Under the pieces are notes generated by a model. That model worked only from the letters and a program-made list of their open reading frames with translations, did not search any database and had not been told where the DNA came from. From the NCBI RefSeq assembly GCF_905397435.1, contig NZ_CAJPVI010000020.1, forward strand, positions 62,001 to 126,000: a stretch of DNA of 64,000 nt, given 5' to 3'. How positions within the stretch are numbered: the stretch's first letter is position 1; each line of letters opens with the position of its first letter. Positions 17,021-26,983 of the stretch are shown here, piece by piece. This DNA is from Cupriavidus numazuensis. GTDB lineage: Bacteria > Pseudomonadota > Gammaproteobacteria > Burkholderiales > Burkholderiaceae. The translations under genes and the position numbers were made by a program.

Positions 17021-18064
17021 ATGATTCCTGTGACCTACTTCGATGGCCGCTCGTCGCGGGCGCACGCCGCCACGCTTGCCGTGGATGCGGGCCAGGCCGT
17101 GCTGCGCGATGCCGATGGCGCGGAACTGCGGCGCGCTTCGCTGTCGTCGCTACGGGTATCGGAGCGGGTACGGCGCGCACCGCGGCTCGTGACGTTTGCG
17201 GACGGTGCGTTCTGCCAGGTCAGCGACCATGCCGCGTTCGACCGGCTGCTGGCCGACACGGGACACCAGGAAGGCTGGGTGGCCAAGGCACAGAACAGCT
17301 GGCGCATGGCCGGCATGGCCGTAGCCGCACTGGTAGCCGTGCTCGTGCTCGGCTACTACGTGCTGCTGCCGTGGAGCGCTGCCCATATGGCGCGCGCCGT
17401 GCCTGCCGCACTGGAAGCGCAGCTTGGCCGTGCGACGCTGGCCAGCCTCGACAACGGACTGGTCGAGCCGACGCGCGTGCCGCCCGCTGAACAGGCGCGC
17501 ATCCGCACGGGCTTCGCGTCGCTGAAGCGGCCGGAGGATCCCGGCCACGACTACCAGATCGTGTTCCGGCGCGGCGGACGCCTGGGCGCCAATGCGCTGG
17601 CGCTGCCCGGCGGCACCATCGTTGTGACGGACGAACTTGTGAGCCTCGCCGGCACCGGCGCCGGCATGCTGGGCGTGCTCGCGCACGAAGCCGGGCATAT
17701 CGCGCAGCGCCATGGCCTGCAGCAGGTCATCCAGGCATCGGCGGTCGGCGCGCTGGCAGCGTATATGTTCGGGGATTTTTCGTCCGTGCTGGCGGGCGTG
17801 CCCGCCGCCATGCTGACGCTGCGCTATTCGCGCGAGCACGAACGCGAGGCCGATGCCTATGCGATCGAGATCATGCAGCGCAACCGGCTGCCGCCGTCGG
17901 CGCTCGCCGAGGTGCTGGTCGCGCTCGAAAACCAGGGCCGCAACGCGGACAAGAAGGATTCCGCGCCGCGTGCCCACGAGGAAGAACCCCCGCTCGACGA
18001 TTTTCTCTCGACGCACCCGCACACGCGCGAACGGATCGAGGCCCTGCGGGCCGCGGGCTCCTGA
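17021..18064 (+). CDS. Membrane-anchored M48 family zinc metallopeptidase
   Basis: A 347-residue peptidase. The N-terminal 90 residues form a small domain. One membrane helix follows (MAGMAVAALVAVLVLGYYVL, about residues 97-116). The catalytic domain carries the zinc motif HEAGH at about residues 222-226 (LAHEAGHIAQRHG). The third zinc ligand is the Glu of EREADAYAIEIM. The C-terminus TRERIEALRAAG is typical of BepA/LoiP-like M48 proteins. It is probably co-transcribed with the YjgN-like gene and likely acts on envelope proteins. The substrate is unknown. Confidence 0.9.
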   Translation: MIPVTYFDGRSSRAHAATLAVDAGQAVLRDADGAELRRASLSSLRVSERVRRAPRLVTFADGAFCQVSDHAAFDRLLADTGHQEGWVAKAQNSWRMAGMAVAALVAVLVLGYYVLLPWSAAHMARAVPAALEAQLGRATLASLDNGLVEPTRVPPAEQARIRTGFASLKRPEDPGHDYQIVFRRGGRLGANALALPGGTIVVTDELVSLAGTGAGMLGVLAHEAGHIAQRHGLQQVIQASAVGALAAYMFGDFSSVLAGVPAAMLTLRYSREHEREADAYAIEIMQRNRLPPSALAEVLVALENQGRNADKKDSAPRAHEEEPPLDDFLSTHPHTRERIEALRAAGS

Positions 18065-18082
18065 CCGGGGGCGGACGCTCCT

Positions 18083-18913
18083 TCAGGCGCCCGAATCGAT
18101 CACGGGCCGCTCGTCGGCGGAACGCGCCTGCCGGCGATAGGCCCACACCACCATCGCGATACCGATCAGGATCATCGGCAGGCTCAGCCACTGGCCCATC
18201 GACAGGCGCATCGCCAGCAGGCCGAGGAAGCTGTCCGGCTCGCGCGCGAATTCCGCGGCAAAGCGGAAGCAGCCATAGCCGATCAGGAACACGCCCGACA
18301 CCGCGCCCATCGGCCGCGGCTTGCGCGCGAACAGCCACAGGATGATGAACAGCGCCACGCCCTCGCCCGCGAACTGGTAGAGCTGCGACGGATGGCGTGG
18401 AATATTGTCGCCGGCCTGCGGGAAGATCATGCCCCACGGCAGGTCCGTCGGACGGCCCCACAGTTCGCCGTTGATAAAGTTGCCGATGCGGCCAGCTGCC
18501 AGGCCGCACGGGATCATCGGCGCGATGAAATCGGTGACCTCGAGCCAGTGGCGCTTGCGCAGCCGCGCGAACAGCCACATCGCAACCAGCACGCCGAGAA
18601 AGCCGCCATGGAACGCCATGCCGCCCTCCCACACCTTGAAGATCTCGAGCGGGTGCGTGAGGTAGTACGACGGCTTGTAGAACAGCACATAACCGAGCCG
18701 GCCGCCCAGTATCACGCCCATCACGCCGAAGAACAGCATGTCGTCGAGGTCGCGCGCGGCCCAGCCTCGTGCCGCCATATGTGGCTGGCGAATGCGCAGG
18801 CGCCCGAACCACAGGAACATGATGAACCCGGCCAGGTACATCAGCCCGTACCAGCGGATGGCAAGCGGGCCGATATGGATGGCGACCGGATCGAATTGGG
18901 GATGAATCAGCAT
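18083..18913 (-). CDS. lgt: Prolipoprotein diacylglyceryl transferase
   Basis: It attaches diacylglycerol to the lipobox Cys of prolipoproteins in the inner membrane. The protein is 276 residues with about seven membrane helices. The Lgt signature is [20 protein letters not shown] in the middle, with the essential Arg and Asn. The C-terminal half has [12 protein letters not shown]. The N-terminal [12 protein letters not shown] is also diagnostic. It is convergent with the M48 gene and 17 nt upstream of the 3' end of the LysR gene. It is an essential housekeeping gene in most proteobacteria. Confidence 0.95.
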   Translation of the reverse strand: MLIHPQFDPVAIHIGPLAIRWYGLMYLAGFIMFLWFGRLRIRQPHMAARGWAARDLDDMLFFGVMGVILGGRLGYVLFYKPSYYLTHPLEIFKVWEGGMAFHGGFLGVLVAMWLFARLRKRHWLEVTDFIAPMIPCGLAAGRIGNFINGELWGRPTDLPWGMIFPQAGDNIPRHPSQLYQFAGEGVALFIILWLFARKPRPMGAVSGVFLIGYGCFRFAAEFAREPDSFLGLLAMRLSMGQWLSLPMILIGIAMVVWAYRRQARSADERPVIDSGA

Positions 18914-18930
18914 GGTGAGGTGGGTGGAAG

Positions 18931-19887
18931 TTAAAAAGGCCCGGCCGCCGCGGAGACTGCAGGTTGCGCAGATTCCGCGGAGGACAGCCCGCTCGCGATG
19001 TCAATCAGTGAACGCAGTGCCGGCGCGACGCCGGCAGCGCCTTCGCGCCAGAGCAGTCCGGTCTCGATCTGCGGCCCTGCCTCGCGCAACGCGAGGTACG
19101 ACACGCCGGTGCGGCGAAGGTTGCAGAGCGAGGCCGGCACCAGCGCCACCCCCATGCCCGCAGACACCAGGCTCACGATGGTCTGCATCTGGATGGCTTC
19201 CTGCGCGATCACTGGCGACAAGCCGTCGCGCGCATAGTAGCCCGTAATGATGTCATAAAAAACCGGCGCGCTTCGACGCGGGAAGATGATCAGCGGTTCG
19301 CGCGCGGCATCGCGCAGCGAGACCTTGCCATCCGCCGGCATGCCGCCATGCGCGGGCCGCCAGCCGTCCGGCACGGCCAGCACCAGCGGTTCGCGCACCA
19401 GCGGCAGGTAGGACAGGCCATGCGGCATCGCCGGCAACTGCGGGCGGATCACCAGCCCGGCATCGATGCTGCCGTCGCTGAGCGCTTCGAGCTGGACATC
19501 GCTGGTCGCCTCGCGCAACTGCAGCTGGACCTCCGGATGCTGCGCGCGGAACCGCCGCAGCAGGTCCGGCAGGATGCCGTAGTCGGCCGTGCTGACAAAG
19601 GCCAGCGCGAGCGAGCCGATCTCCCCGCGCGCCAGCCGCTGCGCAAGCCCCGGCAACGCCGCCGCGTCCGCGAGCACGCGTCGGACTTCCGGCAGCCACT
19701 GCTGGCCGGCCGGAGTCATCATCACCGAACGGCGCGTGCGCACGAACAGCTGCACGCCGATTTCCTCCTCCAGCGACTGGATCTGCTGGGAAAGCGGCGG
19801 CTGCGTCATGGCCAGCCGCGCGGCCGCCCGGCCGAAATGCAGCTCTTCCGCCACTGTGACGAAATACCGCAACTGGCGCAGGTCCAA
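18931..19887 (-). CDS. LysR-type regulator divergent from ilvD
   Basis: A 318-residue LysR protein. The winged helix is at residues 1-60 ([20 protein letters not shown], then [17 protein letters not shown]), followed by the periplasmic-binding-like effector domain. The start is taken as TTG at 19887 because AGGAG lies five nt upstream (19893-19897) and the protein then begins right at the HTH. The in-frame ATG further upstream would add about 31 unlikely residues and cross the operator. It is transcribed away from ilvD across a 131-nt gap with a palindrome, so it probably controls ilvD and itself. The effector is unknown. Confidence 0.85.
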   Translation of the reverse strand: MDLRQLRYFVTVAEELHFGRAAARLAMTQPPLSQQIQSLEEEIGVQLFVRTRRSVMMTPAGQQWLPEVRRVLADAAALPGLAQRLARGEIGSLALAFVSTADYGILPDLLRRFRAQHPEVQLQLREATSDVQLEALSDGSIDAGLVIRPQLPAMPHGLSYLPLVREPLVLAVPDGWRPAHGGMPADGKVSLRDAAREPLIIFPRRSAPVFYDIITGYYARDGLSPVIAQEAIQMQTIVSLVSAGMGVALVPASLCNLRRTGVSYLALREAGPQIETGLLWREGAAGVAPALRSLIDIASGLSSAESAQPAVSAAAGPF

Positions 19888-19921
19888 AATCGCTCCTGAT
19901 ATGTTTTTCGACTCAATAAAG

Positions 19922-19940
19922 GTCAAATAATATATTTGAC
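19922..19940. promoter_or_regulatory. LysR operator candidate in the ilvD divergent region
   Basis: GTCAAATA (19922-19929) and TATTTGAC (19933-19940) form a perfect inverted repeat with a 3-nt spacer. It fits the T-N11-A type site expected between a LysR gene and its target. It lies 35 nt upstream of the LysR TTG start and 79 nt upstream of ilvD. Confidence 0.65.
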
Positions 19941-20018
19941 ACTCCAAAACGCAAGTCGCATTCTTTGCGCACAACACCACGAGCTCTCAGCCGAAGAACA
20001 TCCCCCGGAGACACGACC

Positions 20019-21692
20019 ATGGCATTCAACAAACGCTCCCGTAACATCACGCAAGGTGTGGCGCGTTCCCCGAACCGCTCGATGTACTACGCGCTCGGCT
20101 ACCAGAAGGAAGACTTCGACAAGCCCATGGTCGGCATTGCCAACGGCCACTCGACCATCACGCCGTGCAACGCGGGCCTGCAGCGCCTGGCCGACGCGGC
20201 GATCGACGCCGTGAGGGCCTCGGGCGCCAATCCTCAGGTATTCGGCACACCGACGATTTCCGACGGCATGTCGATGGGCACCGAGGGCATGAAATACTCG
20301 CTGATCTCGCGCGAGGTCATCGCCGACTGCATCGAGACCGCTGCGCAGGGCCAGTGGATGGACGGCGTGGTCGTGATCGGCGGCTGCGACAAGAACATGC
20401 CGGGCGGCATGATCGCGCTGGCGCGCACCAATGTGCCTGGCATCTACGTCTATGGCGGCACGATCAAGCCGGGCAACTGGAAAGGCAAGGACCTCACCAT
20501 CGTGTCGTCGTTCGAAGCCGTGGGCGAATTCACCGCCGGCCGCATGAGCGAAGAAGACTTCGAGGGCGTGGAAAAGAACGCCTGTCCGTCGACCGGATCG
20601 TGCGGCGGCATGTACACCGCCAATACGATGAGCTCGTCGTTCGAGGCGCTTGGCATGTCGCTGCTGTATTCGTCGACGATGGCCAACCCTGACCAGGAAA
20701 AGGTCGACAGCGCGGCCGAATCGGCGCGCGTGCTGGTCGAGGCGGTCAAGAAGGACATCAAGCCGCGCGACATCATCACGCGCAAGTCGATCGAAAACGC
20801 CGTCGCGCTGATCATGGCCACCGGCGGCTCGACCAACGCGGTGCTGCACTACCTGGCCATCGCCCACTCGGCCGAAGTCGAATGGACCATCGACGATTTC
20901 GAGCGCATCCGCCGCAAGGTGCCGGTGCTCTGCAACCTGAAGCCGTCGGGCCAGTACGTGGCCACCGACCTGCACAAGGCGGGCGGCATTCCGCAGGTCA
21001 TGAAGATCCTGCTGAAGGCCGGGCTGCTGCATGGCGATTGCCTGACCATCACGGGCCGCACGCTGGCTGAAGAGTTGGAGCACGTGCCAGACCAGCCGCG
21101 GGCCGATCAGGATGTGATCATGCCGATCGAGAAGGCCCTCTATGCGGAGGGGCATCTGGCGATCCTGAAGGGCAATTTGGCCGAAGAAGGCGCGGTGGCC
21201 AAGATCACCGGCCTCAAGAATCCGGTCATCACCGGCCCGGCGCGGGTGTTCGAGGATGAGCAGAGCGCCATGGAGGCGATCCTGGCCGACAAGATCAATG
21301 CGGGGGATGTGCTGGTGCTGCGCTACCTTGGGCCCAAGGGCGGGCCCGGGATGCCGGAGATGCTGGCGCCTACGTCGGCCATCATCGGCAAGGGGTTGGG
21401 CGAGTCAGTTGGCTTCATTACCGATGGCCGGTTCTCTGGGGGTACCTGGGGGATGGTTGTCGGGCACGTCGCGCCGGAAGCTTATGTCGGCGGCACTATT
21501 GCGCTCGTGCGGGAAGGAGATTCGATCACGATCGATGCGCACAAGCTGGTGTTGCAGGTGAATGTGTCGGATGAAGAGTTGGCTCGCCGCCGGGCTGAGT
21601 GGAAGCAGCCGGCGGCGCGTTATACGAGGGGGGTATTGGCCAAATTTGCTCGGCTGGCGTCGACGGCTAGTAAGGGGGCGGTGACGGACTGA
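20019..21692 (+). CDS. ilvD: Dihydroxy-acid dehydratase
   Basis: An iron-sulfur enzyme that converts 2,3-dihydroxy-isovalerate and its homologue to the 2-oxo acids in valine, isoleucine and pantothenate synthesis. The protein is 557 residues, the family length. Cluster cysteines lie in TPCNAG (about 50), [10 protein letters not shown] (about 121) and [16 protein letters not shown] (about 188-203). The C-terminal [19 protein letters not shown] is also conserved. The ATG at 20019 follows CCGGAG. Codon use changes along the gene: glycine is almost always GGC early on, but GGG becomes frequent over the last roughly 400 nt, next to the repeat element. Confidence 0.95.
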   Translation: MAFNKRSRNITQGVARSPNRSMYYALGYQKEDFDKPMVGIANGHSTITPCNAGLQRLADAAIDAVRASGANPQVFGTPTISDGMSMGTEGMKYSLISREVIADCIETAAQGQWMDGVVVIGGCDKNMPGGMIALARTNVPGIYVYGGTIKPGNWKGKDLTIVSSFEAVGEFTAGRMSEEDFEGVEKNACPSTGSCGGMYTANTMSSSFEALGMSLLYSSTMANPDQEKVDSAAESARVLVEAVKKDIKPRDIITRKSIENAVALIMATGGSTNAVLHYLAIAHSAEVEWTIDDFERIRRKVPVLCNLKPSGQYVATDLHKAGGIPQVMKILLKAGLLHGDCLTITGRTLAEELEHVPDQPRADQDVIMPIEKALYAEGHLAILKGNLAEEGAVAKITGLKNPVITGPARVFEDEQSAMEAILADKINAGDVLVLRYLGPKGGPGMPEMLAPTSAIIGKGLGESVGFITDGRFSGGTWGMVVGHVAPEAYVGGTIALVREGDSITIDAHKLVLQVNVSDEELARRRAEWKQPAARYTRGVLAKFARLASTASKGAVTD

Positions 21693-21715
21693 GGGATTGG
21701 GATGGGGTTACGTTA

Positions 21716-22575
21716 TCGTTCATGGCAGGCGCCGCTGTTTCGACGGCGTCGCCGGCGGGCTTCTGGTTAAAGGGGGGTTATCGCTCTTGGCGGGCGCCGC
21801 TGTTTCGCCGGCGTAGCCGGCGACCTACTCTTTTGTCCGAGCGACAAAAGAGTAGGCAGAAAAGCGCGTCGTTGCCGCTGGCCATCAATTCCACGGCGAC
21901 AGTGGTTCAAACGGCTTTGGACGCCTGCGATGGTGATCAGTGGTTCGACCCTGCTACGCCATGTGAGTCAGAACCTGTGCCTGACGCGGCACGGCTTTTG
22001 GACGATCCCCAAGACGGACTCGGGTACAGCGTTTCAACCAGATCAGTGGTGGGACGCCTTCGGCTGCGCTGCGCGCGCGTCGTAGCCTGGGCGCAAGCTG
22101 ATCAACCTCGCTGGCGCCCGAGGTCTGCATTCTTCTCGCCCCTCTCTCTACTCCGCACATGCATTGGCAGGCATCGTCACCGAGGCGTGGTTCGCCCTGG
22201 GCCTGCGTGCCCAGACTAGAGCTCTGCGCGGAGCGCAGCCGAAGGCGATCACACGATGCCGCTAGCAGCAGGGTCCACAGACGCTTGCAGGGCTCGTTCA
22301 ATCAGCGCTGTAATTCTGACCACGGTCGTGCCCCACGCGGCAGGCAGCGTGAAGAACTCTGAAGCCTATACCCGTACAACACCCCTGGCACACTACGATA
22401 AAAATTCGCCCCTTTGGGGCAACCAAAACGCGTTTTTGGTTACTTTTGTCGCTCGGACAAAAGTGACTCGCCGGCTACGCCGGCGAAACAGCAGCGCCTG
22501 CCAAGAGCGATAACCCACCCCCAACGAGAAGCCCCTTGGGCTACGCAGGCGAAACAGCGACGCCTGCCAAGCACG
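21716..22575. repeat. Dispersed repeat element, copy A, with long nested terminal inverted repeats
   Basis: A roughly 860-bp gene-free block between the convergent ilvD and deoxyribosyltransferase genes. The inner terminal repeats are 21785-21870 and, inverted, about 22428-22507. Each carries two hairpins, GCCGGCGTAGCCGGC and CTTTTGTCCGAGCGACAAAAG. An outer degenerate copy flanks each side (about 21716-21784 and 22508-22575). The core beginning at 21863 matches copy B at constant offset; 21943-22038 is identical in both. Open frames inside are probably by-products of the repeat. No transposase is present, so it would be non-autonomous. Confidence 0.75.
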
Positions 22576-22590
22576 CCCCCCTCAAACACC

Positions 22591-23142
22591 TTAATCATCC
22601 CCATCCCAAAACCCCGCCTCACGCTCCCGTCGCACGGCGCGCCGCCGCTCACCATCAACCATCGCCTGCAGGCATTCCAGCGGCCCACCGCGCACCAGCC
22701 TGACCGGACACGCAAGCATCAGATTCTTCGGTAAGCCGAAATCTTCGACGAGAAAACCCTTTTCATCGCGCGCGCGACCCTCGTCGTCCACACCCACCCC
22801 CACCCGTTCAAGCAACGTCCCGGCGTCAGCAAAATAACCCCATACCGGCTTCTGCAGCGCCACGGCAAACCCGACTTCAAACACCGTGCCGGAATCCGGT
22901 TCACCCGGCCCGCGAAAGTCATCAAGATTGGCCATGACCATATCGGCACGGCGCAGCAGCGCAATGTTGGCGTCGTAGATCCATCGCGCGGCGTCGGGCC
23001 CTTGCAGGCCCACCGGCACCTGCTTGTCGAGCGGATACAGCCCTTCGAAGCCGAACTCGGCGCACAGCGCCTTGAGCTGCCTGCCCCAGTCGAGGGCATC
23101 TTCGCGGAACACATCAAAACCGGCCAGGTAGAGGGTCTTCAT
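22591..23142 (-). CDS. Nucleoside 2-deoxyribosyltransferase-like protein
   Basis: A 183-residue protein of the nucleoside 2-deoxyribosyltransferase family. It opens with the beta-strand motif KTLYLAGFDVFR at residues 2-13, then MVMANLDDFRGPGEPDSGTV, where the Asp and the DSGT loop match the nucleoside-binding site, followed by FEVGFAVALQKPVWGY. Relatives swap bases between deoxynucleosides or hydrolyse nucleotides. The ATG at 23142 is the family start. It is divergent from the dehydrogenase gene and its 3' end is 16 nt from repeat copy A. Which nucleoside it uses is not known. Confidence 0.87.
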   Translation of the reverse strand: MKTLYLAGFDVFREDALDWGRQLKALCAEFGFEGLYPLDKQVPVGLQGPDAARWIYDANIALLRRADMVMANLDDFRGPGEPDSGTVFEVGFAVALQKPVWGYFADAGTLLERVGVGVDDEGRARDEKGFLVEDFGLPKNLMLACPVRLVRGGPLECLQAMVDGERRRAVRREREAGFWDGDD

Positions 23143-23302
23143 GACATGGGCGCGTATGCGCGGCGATGGATCGGCACGATTGTCAGCATAACGCAGCGCG
23201 CACGGCAGCGGCCGGCAAGATCGTGGGGGCTGCGCTACTATTGCCGGCTCGAGCGCCCAGCCCGCGCTGCCCCATTCATCCTCCCGATTTCCGTCCGCTT
23301 CC

Positions 23303-24244
23303 ATGTCCGCTATCCAGATCCTCCAGGTCGGCCCGCTCGCGCCGCAGACCAATTCGACCCTGCAGGAACGCTTCGGCGCGGCCGCGCTGTGGCAGCAGGC
23401 TGATCCGCTGGCGTGGGCGCGCGAGCATGGCGGCGAGGTGCGCGTCGTGGTGACGTCCGCGCGCCATGGCTGCACCGCGGCACTGATCGGTGCGCTGCCG
23501 AAGCTCGAGGCCATTGTCAGTTTCGGCGTGGGCTATGACTCCATCGCACTGGATGCGGCACGCGCGCGCGGCATCCAGGTCAGCAATACGCCCGATGTGC
23601 TTAACGACTGCGTGGCCGACCTGGCCTTCGGGCTGCTGATCGACGCCGCACGCGGCATTGCGCATGGCGACCGCTTCGTGCGTGCGCAACGCTGGCCGCA
23701 AGGCGGCTTTCCGCTGACCACGCGTGTCTCGGGCAAGAAGCTCGGCATCCTGGGCCTGGGCCGTATCGGCGAGATCGTGGCGCGCCGGGCCAGCGGCTTC
23801 GACATGGAGATCGCGTATCACAACCGCCGTCCGCGCGACGGTGCGCCGTGGCGCTTCGAAGGCGACCTGAAAGCGCTGGCGGCATGGGCCGACTTCCTCG
23901 TGGTGGCCGTTGTCGGTGGCCCGGAAACCGCCGGACTGGTCTCGCGCGAGATCATCGAGGCGCTGGGGCCTAAGGGCATTCTGGTCAACGTGTCGCGCGG
24001 CAGCGTGATCGACGAGGCGGCAATGGTCGAGGCGCTCGTCGAAGGCCGGCTCGGCGGCGCGGGACTCGACGTGTTCCGCGACGAACCCAATGTCCCGCCC
24101 GCGCTGCTGACGCTCGACAATGTCGTGCTGGCACCGCACATGGCCAGCGGCACGCATGAAACGCGCGCTGCCATGACTGCCCTTACGCTTGAGAATCTGG
24201 AAGCGTTCCTGGCCACCGGCAAGGTGCTGACCCCGGTCCTGTAA
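23303..24244 (+). CDS. D-isomer-specific 2-hydroxyacid dehydrogenase (glyoxylate/hydroxypyruvate reductase type)
   Basis: A 313-residue NAD(P)-dependent reductase of 2-oxo acids such as glyoxylate or hydroxypyruvate. The Rossmann motif GILGLGRIGEIVARR is at about residues 148-162. The catalytic residues are Arg in NVSRGSVIDE (about 231), Glu in DEPNVP (about 260) and His in APHMASGT (about 279). FGVGYDSIALDAARARGIQV is the substrate-loop region. Its 2-oxo acid preference cannot be read from sequence. It is followed 63 nt later by the small DUF1059 gene. Confidence 0.9.
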   Translation: MSAIQILQVGPLAPQTNSTLQERFGAAALWQQADPLAWAREHGGEVRVVVTSARHGCTAALIGALPKLEAIVSFGVGYDSIALDAARARGIQVSNTPDVLNDCVADLAFGLLIDAARGIAHGDRFVRAQRWPQGGFPLTTRVSGKKLGILGLGRIGEIVARRASGFDMEIAYHNRRPRDGAPWRFEGDLKALAAWADFLVVAVVGGPETAGLVSREIIEALGPKGILVNVSRGSVIDEAAMVEALVEGRLGGAGLDVFRDEPNVPPALLTLDNVVLAPHMASGTHETRAAMTALTLENLEAFLATGKVLTPVL

Positions 24245-24307
24245 CCGACGCGAGCGTGCGCCCTATACTGGAAAACGCCGGTTACCAGGCCGGCGTCAGG
24301 AGGCGAT

Positions 24308-24502
24308 ATGGGACGCAAGTATGTCGATTGCCGCGACTACCCGAGCGACACAAACTGTACGGTCGCGCTTAGCGCCGACAGCGAAGACGAACTGCTCGAA
24401 GCCGCGGTCCAGCATGCCGTAGCGGTGCACCAGCATCAGGACACCCCTGAGCTGCGCGCGCAGTTGAAGACCATGTTCAAGGACGGCGCTCCGCCAGCCT
24501 GA
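24308..24502 (+). CDS. DUF1059 small protein
   Basis: A 64-residue protein matching the DUF1059 family throughout, from KYVDCRDYPSDTNCTVALSA through DELLEAAVQHAVAVHQHQDTPELRAQLKTMF. It has two Cys and several His near the usual positions. AGGAGG lies four nt before the ATG, a very strong ribosome site. The family's function is unknown. It stands between the dehydrogenase and the mod operon; nothing links it to molybdate. Confidence 0.88.
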   Translation: MGRKYVDCRDYPSDTNCTVALSADSEDELLEAAVQHAVAVHQHQDTPELRAQLKTMFKDGAPPA

Positions 24503-24640
24503 ACCCGGCTGGCGCGCCGGCTCCGGCGCGCCAGCTCCCTGCCCCGCCATTCCCGCCTGTGCGGCATTCGCCGCCCGTGATACCCGCCTTGTGCCTTTGC
24601 CCATACCCATGCCGGCCGTGATGGCGCAACATTGACGCCT

Positions 24641-24664
24641 CGCTATATACAGCCTTATATTGCG
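24641..24664. promoter_or_regulatory. ModE box upstream of modA
   Basis: CGCTATATA (24641-24649), six bases, then TATATTGCG (24656-24664) form an inverted repeat closely matching the E. coli ModE site. It lies 56 nt before modA and a ModE gene is nearby, so molybdate-dependent repression of modABC is very likely. Confidence 0.85.
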
Positions 24665-24719
24665 CCTGACAGTACACCTCAGGCCATGCGCGCACGCGCG
24701 CGACTCCAGGAATCTTTCC

Positions 24720-25517
24720 ATGCACACCTTCCGCACCGACCGCGCGGGCTCGGCTTTCCGGCGCCGTGCCGTTCATTTCGCCAGCGCCGCGCTGGCCACC
24801 CTGGCGCTGGCCGCGCCGCCCGCCTTTGGCGCCGACCTGGTGGTTTCGGCGGCGGCGAGCCTGACCAATGCGTTCAAGACGCTGGCCGAGTCGTTCGAGA
24901 AAGCGCATCCGGATACCAAAGTGGTGCTGAACTTCGGCGCATCGGACGTGCTGATGCAGCAGATCGTCAAGGGCGCGCCGGCCGACGTGTTCGCCTCGGC
25001 CGACCAGGAAGCGATGAACAAGGCCGAGGCCGAGAAGGTCGTGGTCCCGGCGACGCGCCGCGACTTTGCCGCGAACCAGATCGTGATGATCGTGCCGCAA
25101 GACAGCAAGCTCAACCTCGCCTCGCTGCAGGACCTGACCAAACCCGAGGTGAAGCGCATCGCCTTCGGCAACCCGGCCTCGGTGCCGGTCGGCCGCTACA
25201 CCAAGGGCGCGCTCGAAGCCGCCGGACTGTGGGACGCCGTCTCCGCCAAGGGCGTGCTCGCGCAGAACGTGCGCCAGAGCCTGGATTACGTCGCGCGCGG
25301 CGAGGTCGAGGCCGGCTTCGTGTTCGCCACCGATGCGGCGGTCATGCCTGACAAGGTGAAGGTGGCCGTGCGCGTGCCGAGCCGCACGCCGGTGACCTAC
25401 CCCATCGCCGTGACCAGCGTCACCAAACAGAACGCGCAGGCGACGGCCTTCGTCAGCTATGTGATGTCGGCCGAAGGCCAGGCCATCCTGGCGCGCTACG
25501 GCTTCCAGAAGCCCTGA
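24720..25517 (+). CDS. modA: Molybdate ABC transporter periplasmic binding protein
   Basis: It captures molybdate (and tungstate) in the periplasm. The protein is 265 residues including a signal peptide of about 38 residues ending PAFGA. The mature protein starts DLVVSAAASLTNAF with the oxyanion-binding Ser. NFGASDVLMQQIVKGAPADVFASADQ is split across the conserved GAPADVF motif, and FGNPASVPVGRY and FVFATDAAV complete the binding site. It is first in modABC, with modB 18 nt downstream and a ModE box upstream. The ATG at 24720 begins the signal peptide. Confidence 0.94.
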   Translation: MHTFRTDRAGSAFRRRAVHFASAALATLALAAPPAFGADLVVSAAASLTNAFKTLAESFEKAHPDTKVVLNFGASDVLMQQIVKGAPADVFASADQEAMNKAEAEKVVVPATRRDFAANQIVMIVPQDSKLNLASLQDLTKPEVKRIAFGNPASVPVGRYTKGALEAAGLWDAVSAKGVLAQNVRQSLDYVARGEVEAGFVFATDAAVMPDKVKVAVRVPSRTPVTYPIAVTSVTKQNAQATAFVSYVMSAEGQAILARYGFQKP

Positions 25518-25535
25518 CCGGAGTCGCCGCAAGCC

Positions 25536-26252
25536 ATGGACGCTGTCTGGGTACCGCTGCTGCTGTCGCTGAAGGTCGCAGGTTGGGCTACCGCGCTCAA
25601 CGCCGTGCTCGGCGTGGCGGCCGCCTACGCACTGGCGCGCTGGCGTTCGCCGGCACGTGATGTCGTCGATGCCGTGCTGACACTGCCGCTGGTGCTGCCG
25701 CCGACGGTGCTCGGCTACTACCTGCTGGTGCTGGTGGGCCGGCGCGGCGTGTTCGGCGAATGGCTCGGCAAGCTCGGCATCGAACTGGTGTTCACATGGC
25801 AGGGCGCGGTGCTGGCCTCGACCATCGTCGCGTTTCCGCTGGTGCTGAAATCGGCCCGCGCCGCGTTTGAAGGTGTGGACCACCAGCTCGAGAACGCTGC
25901 GCGCGTGCTGGGCGTGCCGGAAGCCGGCATCTTCTTCCGCGTGACGCTGCCGCTGGCCGCACGCGGCATCGTGGCCGGTGTGCTGCTCGCGTTTGCACGC
26001 GCGCTTGGCGAGTTCGGCGCCACGCTGATGATCGCCGGCAACCTGCCCGGACGCACGCAGACGCTATCCGTCGCGATCTACGAAGCCGTGCAGGCCGGCG
26101 ACGACAACACCGCCAACCTGCTCGTGCTGGTGACCTCGGTCACGTGCATCGTGCTGCTGGTGGTGGCCGGACGGCTGGTGCCCGCCACCGCGCGCAACCC
26201 GGCGGAAATCTACGAGCGCGGGCGCCTGCGGCGCGCGCGCCCGGTCCAGTGA
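25536..26252 (+). CDS. modB: Molybdate ABC transporter permease
   Basis: Inner-membrane channel subunit, 238 residues, with five to six membrane helices. The segment AARVLGVPEAGIFFRVTLPL followed by GEFGATLMIAGNLPGRTQT is the EAA loop and C-terminal signature of ModB/CysT-type permeases. LPLVLPPTVLGYYLL lies in the N-terminal half. It is flanked by modA and modC in a compact operon; modC starts nine nt after its stop. Confidence 0.94.
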   Translation: MDAVWVPLLLSLKVAGWATALNAVLGVAAAYALARWRSPARDVVDAVLTLPLVLPPTVLGYYLLVLVGRRGVFGEWLGKLGIELVFTWQGAVLASTIVAFPLVLKSARAAFEGVDHQLENAARVLGVPEAGIFFRVTLPLAARGIVAGVLLAFARALGEFGATLMIAGNLPGRTQTLSVAIYEAVQAGDDNTANLLVLVTSVTCIVLLVVAGRLVPATARNPAEIYERGRLRRARPVQ

Positions 26253-26260
26253 GGCACGCC

Positions 26261-26983
26261 ATGGGCATGCAAGTCAGCATCCGCAAGCGCATGGTCTCGT
26301 CCGACCGCCAGTTCGCGCTCGACATCGCCTTTGATTCGGACAGCCGGCGCATTGCGCTGTTCGGCCCGTCCGGCGCGGGCAAGAGCCTGACGCTGCGCGC
26401 CATCGCCGGGCTGCTGATGCCCGACGCAGGCCGCATCGTGCTCAACGGCCGAACCTTGTTCGATGCCGAGGCCGGCATCAACGTGCGTCCGCAGGAACGC
26501 CGCGTGGCCTACCTGTTCCAGGAATACGCGCTGTTCCCGCACCTGACCGTGGGCCAGAATATCGCGTTCGGTCTCGCGAAGGGCTGGCGCAATCCGCGCC
26601 GCGGCGCCTCGCTTCCGGAAGCGCAGCGGTGGATCGAAGCCTTCGGCCTGCGCGAGATCGTCGGGAACTATCCGGCCGAAATATCCGGCGGGCAGAAGCA
26701 GCGCGTGGCACTGGCGCGCGCGCTGGTCGCGCAGCCCGATATCGTGCTGCTCGACGAACCGTTCTCCGCGCTGGATCCGGCCCTGCGCGTCCGCATGCGC
26801 GAAGAATTGCGCGCGCTGCAAGCCAGTCTGGACGTGCCGATGCTCGTGATCTCGCACGATCCGGCCGATGTGGAAGCACTCGGCGAACACGTGCTGGAAA
26901 TCCGCGAAGGCAGGATCTACGGCAGCGGCAACACGCGACAGCACCCGCCCGTCTACGCCCCGCTGCGAGCCGGGGTGGTCTGA
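26261..26983 (+). CDS. modC: Molybdate ABC transporter ATP-binding protein, short form without MOP/TOBE domain
   Basis: ATPase of the molybdate importer, 240 residues. Walker A GPSGAGKS is at about residues 35-42, the Q-loop in YLFQEYALFPHL, the signature ISGGQKQRVALARAL at about residues 143-157, and Walker B VLLDEP followed by FSALDP. Canonical ModC is about 350 residues because of a C-terminal molybdate-binding MOP domain. Here the protein ends right after the nucleotide-binding domain. The 3' end overlaps the convergent CYTH gene by 31 nt. The ATG at 26261 is the natural domain start. Confidence 0.92.
   Translation: MGMQVSIRKRMVSSDRQFALDIAFDSDSRRIALFGPSGAGKSLTLRAIAGLLMPDAGRIVLNGRTLFDAEAGINVRPQERRVAYLFQEYALFPHLTVGQNIAFGLAKGWRNPRRGASLPEAQRWIEAFGLREIVGNYPAEISGGQKQRVALARALVAQPDIVLLDEPFSALDPALRVRMREELRALQASLDVPMLVISHDPADVEALGEHVLEIREGRIYGSGNTRQHPPVYAPLRAGVV

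Noticed and set aside
21722..22219. Open frames in repeat copy A that also appear in copy B (36752-37129)
   Set aside because: The shared peptide follows from the shared DNA. The flanks of the identical core diverge without a clear coding pattern, and more than one frame is open, so a protein is not supported.
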